Below are positions 5,940-8,149 of a stretch of DNA of 8,149 nucleotides, piece by piece. Positions within the stretch are counted from its first letter, which is position 1; every line of letters starts with the position of its first letter. The notes under the pieces were generated by a model that saw only the letters and a list, made by a program, of their open reading frames with translations, was not told the origin of the DNA and ran no database searches. Source of the stretch: Acidobacteriota bacterium. Lineage in GTDB: Bacteria > Acidobacteriota > Terriglobia > UBA7540 > JAPUME01. The stretch is taken from NCBI GenBank assembly GCA_027294185.1, contig JAPUME010000330.1:1-8149 (forward strand). The letters are read 5' to 3'. A program made the translations under genes and the position numbers.

Positions 5940-6053
5940 TGTTGTTAAGGTGAGACTCTACGGGATGCTGTCAAGGTGCTTCGTGGGCTCCTTTTAATTT
6001 TCGCCCCGTGACATTCACCAGCCCGCTGGACACAACCAGCGGGCCTTTTTTTT
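5940..6053 (+). ncRNA. Candidate small RNA of about 110 nt, or terminated leader of hemDE
   Basis: This interval is bounded by a good promoter and a textbook terminator and contains no plausible coding sequence. Internal pairing is visible. AAGGTGC (5973-5979) pairs with GCTCCTT (5987-5993), with one T-T mismatch and a 7-nt loop. ACGGG (5960-5964) pairs with CCCGT (6005-6009), enclosing that hairpin. The terminator hairpin follows. It lacks the SRP RNA core (GGAAG...GCAGCC), a tRNA T-arm, tmRNA tag features and 6S-like length. Two readings remain: a free-standing sRNA, or a 5' leader whose terminator controls read-through into the hemD-hemE gene 115 bp further on. The 5' end is inferred from the promoter. 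Confidence 0.5.
6021..6053 (+). terminator. Strong intrinsic terminator
   Basis: GCCCGCTGG (6021-6029) and CCAGCGGGC (6036-6044) form a perfect 9-bp GC-rich stem around the loop ACACAA. One C and eight consecutive T residues (6046-6053) follow. The polarity is plus strand only. No plus-strand protein gene lies just upstream, since the permease ends over 1 kb earlier with an opposing gene between. It must therefore end a transcript started in the 5819-6020 spacer. Confidence 0.9.
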
Positions 6054-6167
6054 GGACTTCCACACGGGGTGCTGTAGCCGACCGATAGAAATTCCGGTCT
6101 CAATGCGGGCTCTTGCCCCCTGCTTCCCCGATGGCGGAAGGCCTGAACAAGTTACGGTCACTTCGGC
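6054..6167 (+). other. Non-coding leader between terminator and the hemD-hemE start
   Basis: This 114-bp stretch has no convincing promoter; TTGGAC at 6052-6057 has only a poor -10 (TAGCCG) at 17 bp. There is no Shine-Dalgarno near the ATG, as the purine run GGAAGG at 6136-6141 is 26 nt away. Short complementary pieces such as TTCC/GGAA around 6124-6139 are visible. Expression of hemDE therefore depends either on a promoter I cannot recognise or on read-through of the terminator before it. Confidence 0.35.
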
Positions 6168-8132
6168 ATGGGTCGTCCAACAACAAAAACCCAGGGACTC
6201 AAGGGCCTTGAGGTCATCGCCTTCGAAAGCCGCCGGGCCACCGAAATGGCCTCGCTAATCTCCCACCACGGCGGCACGCCCGTCATCGCCCCCGCCATGC
6301 GGGAAATCCCTCTGGAAGAAAACTCCGCCGCCTTCCAGTTTGCCGACGAACTCTTTGCGGGAAAAATCGACGGCATAATCTGCATGACGGGAGTCGGAAC
6401 ACGGACTCTGTTCGAGGCTCTGCAAACAAGTTTCTCCCGCCAAAAGATCGTCTCGGCACTTTCCGAAATTACCGTCGTTGCACGCGGACCCAAGCCCGTC
6501 AAGGTTCTTCGCGAATACCAGATTCCCATCACCATCACGGTTCCCGAACCTAATACCTGGAGGGAAATCCTGCAGGAGCTGGACGAGAATCCGCGCGGAT
6601 TTACACTTCAGGGTAGCAGGGTAGCCGTTCAGGAATACGGAATCTCGAACCAGGCTTTTCTCCGGGAACTGGCTGAACGGGGGGCCTCGGTGCTCCGCGT
6701 GCCGGTTTACCGCTGGGCGCTGCCGGAAGACACAGGGCCTCTCGGTAGTGCTCTCGAAGCCATCTCCAAGGGCCGCGTTCGCGTCATTCTGTTTACCAAT
6801 GCCGCCCAGGTGGATCACATGCTTCAGGTCGCCTCGAAGCTTGGCCTGCGGGAATCCCTCTCCAAAGCTCTCAAGAACTGTGTGGTTTGCTCGGTCGGAC
6901 CCACCTGTAGCGAGGTGATGCGGGCGAGGGGATTGCCGATTGATCTGGAACCCGAGCATCCGAAAATGGGTGTGCTCGTCCAGGAGTGCGCCGACAGAGT
7001 GGGGGAATTACTCGAGAAGAAGGACAATCATTCAGGCTCCGGAGTCGCCCTGGAGGAGCCGCCCTCGGCCAGGGCCACAGGTCCCGGCCGAGACCCGCTG
7101 GCTGATTCCCGCTTCATGAAAGCTTGCCGCCGCGAGCCGGTGGATGCCACTCCGGTCTGGTTGATGCGCCAGGCAGGACGCTACATGAAGGAGTACCGCG
7201 ACCTGCGCGCCAGAGTTCCCTTCCTCGAACTCTGCAAATCGCCGGAGCTGGTCTCAGAGGTCACCGTCACGGCTGCCAGGAGAATCGGCGCCGATGCGGC
7301 CATCATCTTCGCCGACCTCCTGTTGATCGTCGAACCCCTCGGCTATGATCTCGCTTACGACACGGGAGAGGGTCCCGTGGTCCGTCCTGTGCTCAGGGAA
7401 TCGGCCGACGTGGACCGGATGCGCGAGGTGGAACCGGAAGATTCGCTCCACTACCTCTACGAGGCCATCCGGCTGACCCGCTCGGAGCTCCCTCCCGACA
7501 TTCCCTTGCTTGGATTCGCAGGCGCGCCTTTCACCCTGGCCTCCTACATTATTGAGGGGGGAGCATCGAAGAACTACGCCCACACCAAAAGCCTCATGTA
7601 CCGCGACCCCGGCGCGTGGCATGCCTTGATGAAACATCTGAGCCGGAGCCTGGTCAAGTACACGAACGCGCAAATCGCCGCCGGAGTTCAGGCCGTGCAG
7701 ATCTTCGATACCTGGGTCGGCTGCCTCGGCCGGGCCGACTACCGGCGTTTCGTTCTGCCTCACACTCGCTCGCTCATCCAGGGAATTACACCGGGCACGC
7801 CCGTCATCAACTTCGGCACCGGCACCTCGCACCTGCTCGAAGATATGCGCGAAGCCGGGGGCGAAGTCATCGGCCTCGACTTCCGAGTCGAACTCGATCA
7901 GGCGTGGGCCCGGCTCGGAGAAGGCGTGGCCGTTCAGGGGAACCTCGACCCGCTGGTGCTGTTTGCCGAACCCCCCTACATTCGGGAAAGGACGCAGGAG
8001 ATTCTGGACAAAGCGGCGGGACGCGCGGGACATATCTTTAACCTGGGCCACGGCATCCTCCCCCAGACCCCGGTCGATAACGTCCTGCGCCTGACGGATT
8101 TTGTGCATGAGTTGAGCAGCCGAAAGAGATAA
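6168..8132 (+). CDS. hemDE: Fused uroporphyrinogen-III synthase / uroporphyrinogen decarboxylase (HemD-HemE)
   Basis: One uninterrupted 654-residue frame joins two consecutive cytosolic tetrapyrrole enzymes. Residues about 1-285 are HemD, which cyclises hydroxymethylbilane with D-ring inversion to uroporphyrinogen III. Visible motifs are MTGVGTRTLFEAL (73-85), ARGPKPVKVL (105-114), FTNAAQV (209-215) and CSVGPTCSEVMRARG (241-255). A polar Gly/Pro/Ser-rich linker (about 284-312) leads to HemE (about 313-654), which removes four acetate carboxyls to give coproporphyrinogen III. HemE shows PVWLMRQAGRY (329-339, both active-site arginines), FADLL with the catalytic Asp383, SYIIEGG with Tyr460, FDTWVGCLG (513-521) and FNLGHGILP (624-632, active-site histidine). 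Both domains look full length. T515 stands where human decarboxylase has Ser219. ATG 6168 is the only start after the in-frame TGA at 6144, and it has no clear Shine-Dalgarno. The start of HemE offers only M317 (7116), with no ribosome site, so a single polypeptide is expected. Confidence 0.92.
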   Translation: MGRPTTKTQGLKGLEVIAFESRRATEMASLISHHGGTPVIAPAMREIPLEENSAAFQFADELFAGKIDGIICMTGVGTRTLFEALQTSFSRQKIVSALSEITVVARGPKPVKVLREYQIPITITVPEPNTWREILQELDENPRGFTLQGSRVAVQEYGISNQAFLRELAERGASVLRVPVYRWALPEDTGPLGSALEAISKGRVRVILFTNAAQVDHMLQVASKLGLRESLSKALKNCVVCSVGPTCSEVMRARGLPIDLEPEHPKMGVLVQECADRVGELLEKKDNHSGSGVALEEPPSARATGPGRDPLADSRFMKACRREPVDATPVWLMRQAGRYMKEYRDLRARVPFLELCKSPELVSEVTVTAARRIGADAAIIFADLLLIVEPLGYDLAYDTGEGPVVRPVLRESADVDRMREVEPEDSLHYLYEAIRLTRSELPPDIPLLGFAGAPFTLASYIIEGGASKNYAHTKSLMYRDPGAWHALMKHLSRSLVKYTNAQIAAGVQAVQIFDTWVGCLGRADYRRFVLPHTRSLIQGITPGTPVINFGTGTSHLLEDMREAGGEVIGLDFRVELDQAWARLGEGVAVQGNLDPLVLFAEPPYIRERTQEILDKAAGRAGHIFNLGHGILPQTPVDNVLRLTDFVHELSSRKR

Positions 8133-8149
8133 GAATCCGCGCCCCCCAA

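Noticed and set aside
5940..6053. SRP RNA, 6S RNA, tRNA or tmRNA at the small-RNA locus
   Set aside because: It lacks the GGAAG/GCAGCC SRP core, a T-arm GTTCRA motif and tag-peptide features, and it is too short for 6S RNA.
7018..7116. Assembly artefact fusing two separate hem genes
   Set aside because: The linker is in frame, with no stop remnant, and the HemE part has no ribosome site of its own. A sequencing error that removes a stop cannot be wholly excluded without reads.
7254..8108. Long minus-strand ORF opposite HemE
   Set aside because: The plus frame encodes an unmistakable uroporphyrinogen decarboxylase; the antisense frame is open because of the GC-rich codon usage.

Overview
This 8.1 kb stretch of a GC-rich bacterial chromosome carries six protein-coding genes (one only as its first 22 codons) and one probable small-RNA or attenuator locus. 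The organism cannot be fixed from the sequence. A lipoprotein-anchored sugar-binding protein, GC-rich coding DNA, a HemD with the RGPKP-type motif and a long pentapeptide-repeat protein would fit a Gram-negative environmental lineage such as Acidobacteriota, but this is only a guess. There are no transposases, tRNAs, rRNAs or CRISPR arrays.

Layout. At the left edge the minus strand holds the first codons of riboflavin synthase (1-68), running out of the window. The divergent spacer (69-375) holds a near-consensus sigma70-type promoter for the plus strand, a 15-bp palindrome and three tandem TAAAC 9-mers. The promoter lies so close to the next ATG that the transcript is probably leaderless. 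It drives a tightly packed four-gene unit (376-4954): an extended-SDR NAD-dependent epimerase/dehydratase, then a complete CUT2 (ribose/xylose-type) sugar ABC transporter made of lipoprotein binding protein, duplicated ATPase and permease. The gaps are 7 bp, 4 bp and a 4-bp overlap. The transporter would import a monosaccharide or related polyol/sugar acid, and the dehydrogenase/epimerase probably acts on it or its product; the substrate cannot be read from the sequence.

Convergent to this operon on the minus strand is a pentapeptide-repeat protein (5003-5782) with 33 uninterrupted repeats. In the 349-bp spacer to its right the plus strand has a good promoter (5905-5933) and, about 90 bp later, a textbook intrinsic terminator (6021-6053) with no ORF between them. 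This is either a small RNA of about 110 nt or a terminated leader of the next gene.

That next gene (6168-8132) encodes a 654-residue fusion of uroporphyrinogen-III synthase (HemD, about residues 1-285) and uroporphyrinogen decarboxylase (HemE, about 313-654), two consecutive tetrapyrrole-pathway enzymes joined by a flexible linker. The fusion and the promoter/terminator unit upstream of it are the most notable content of the window.
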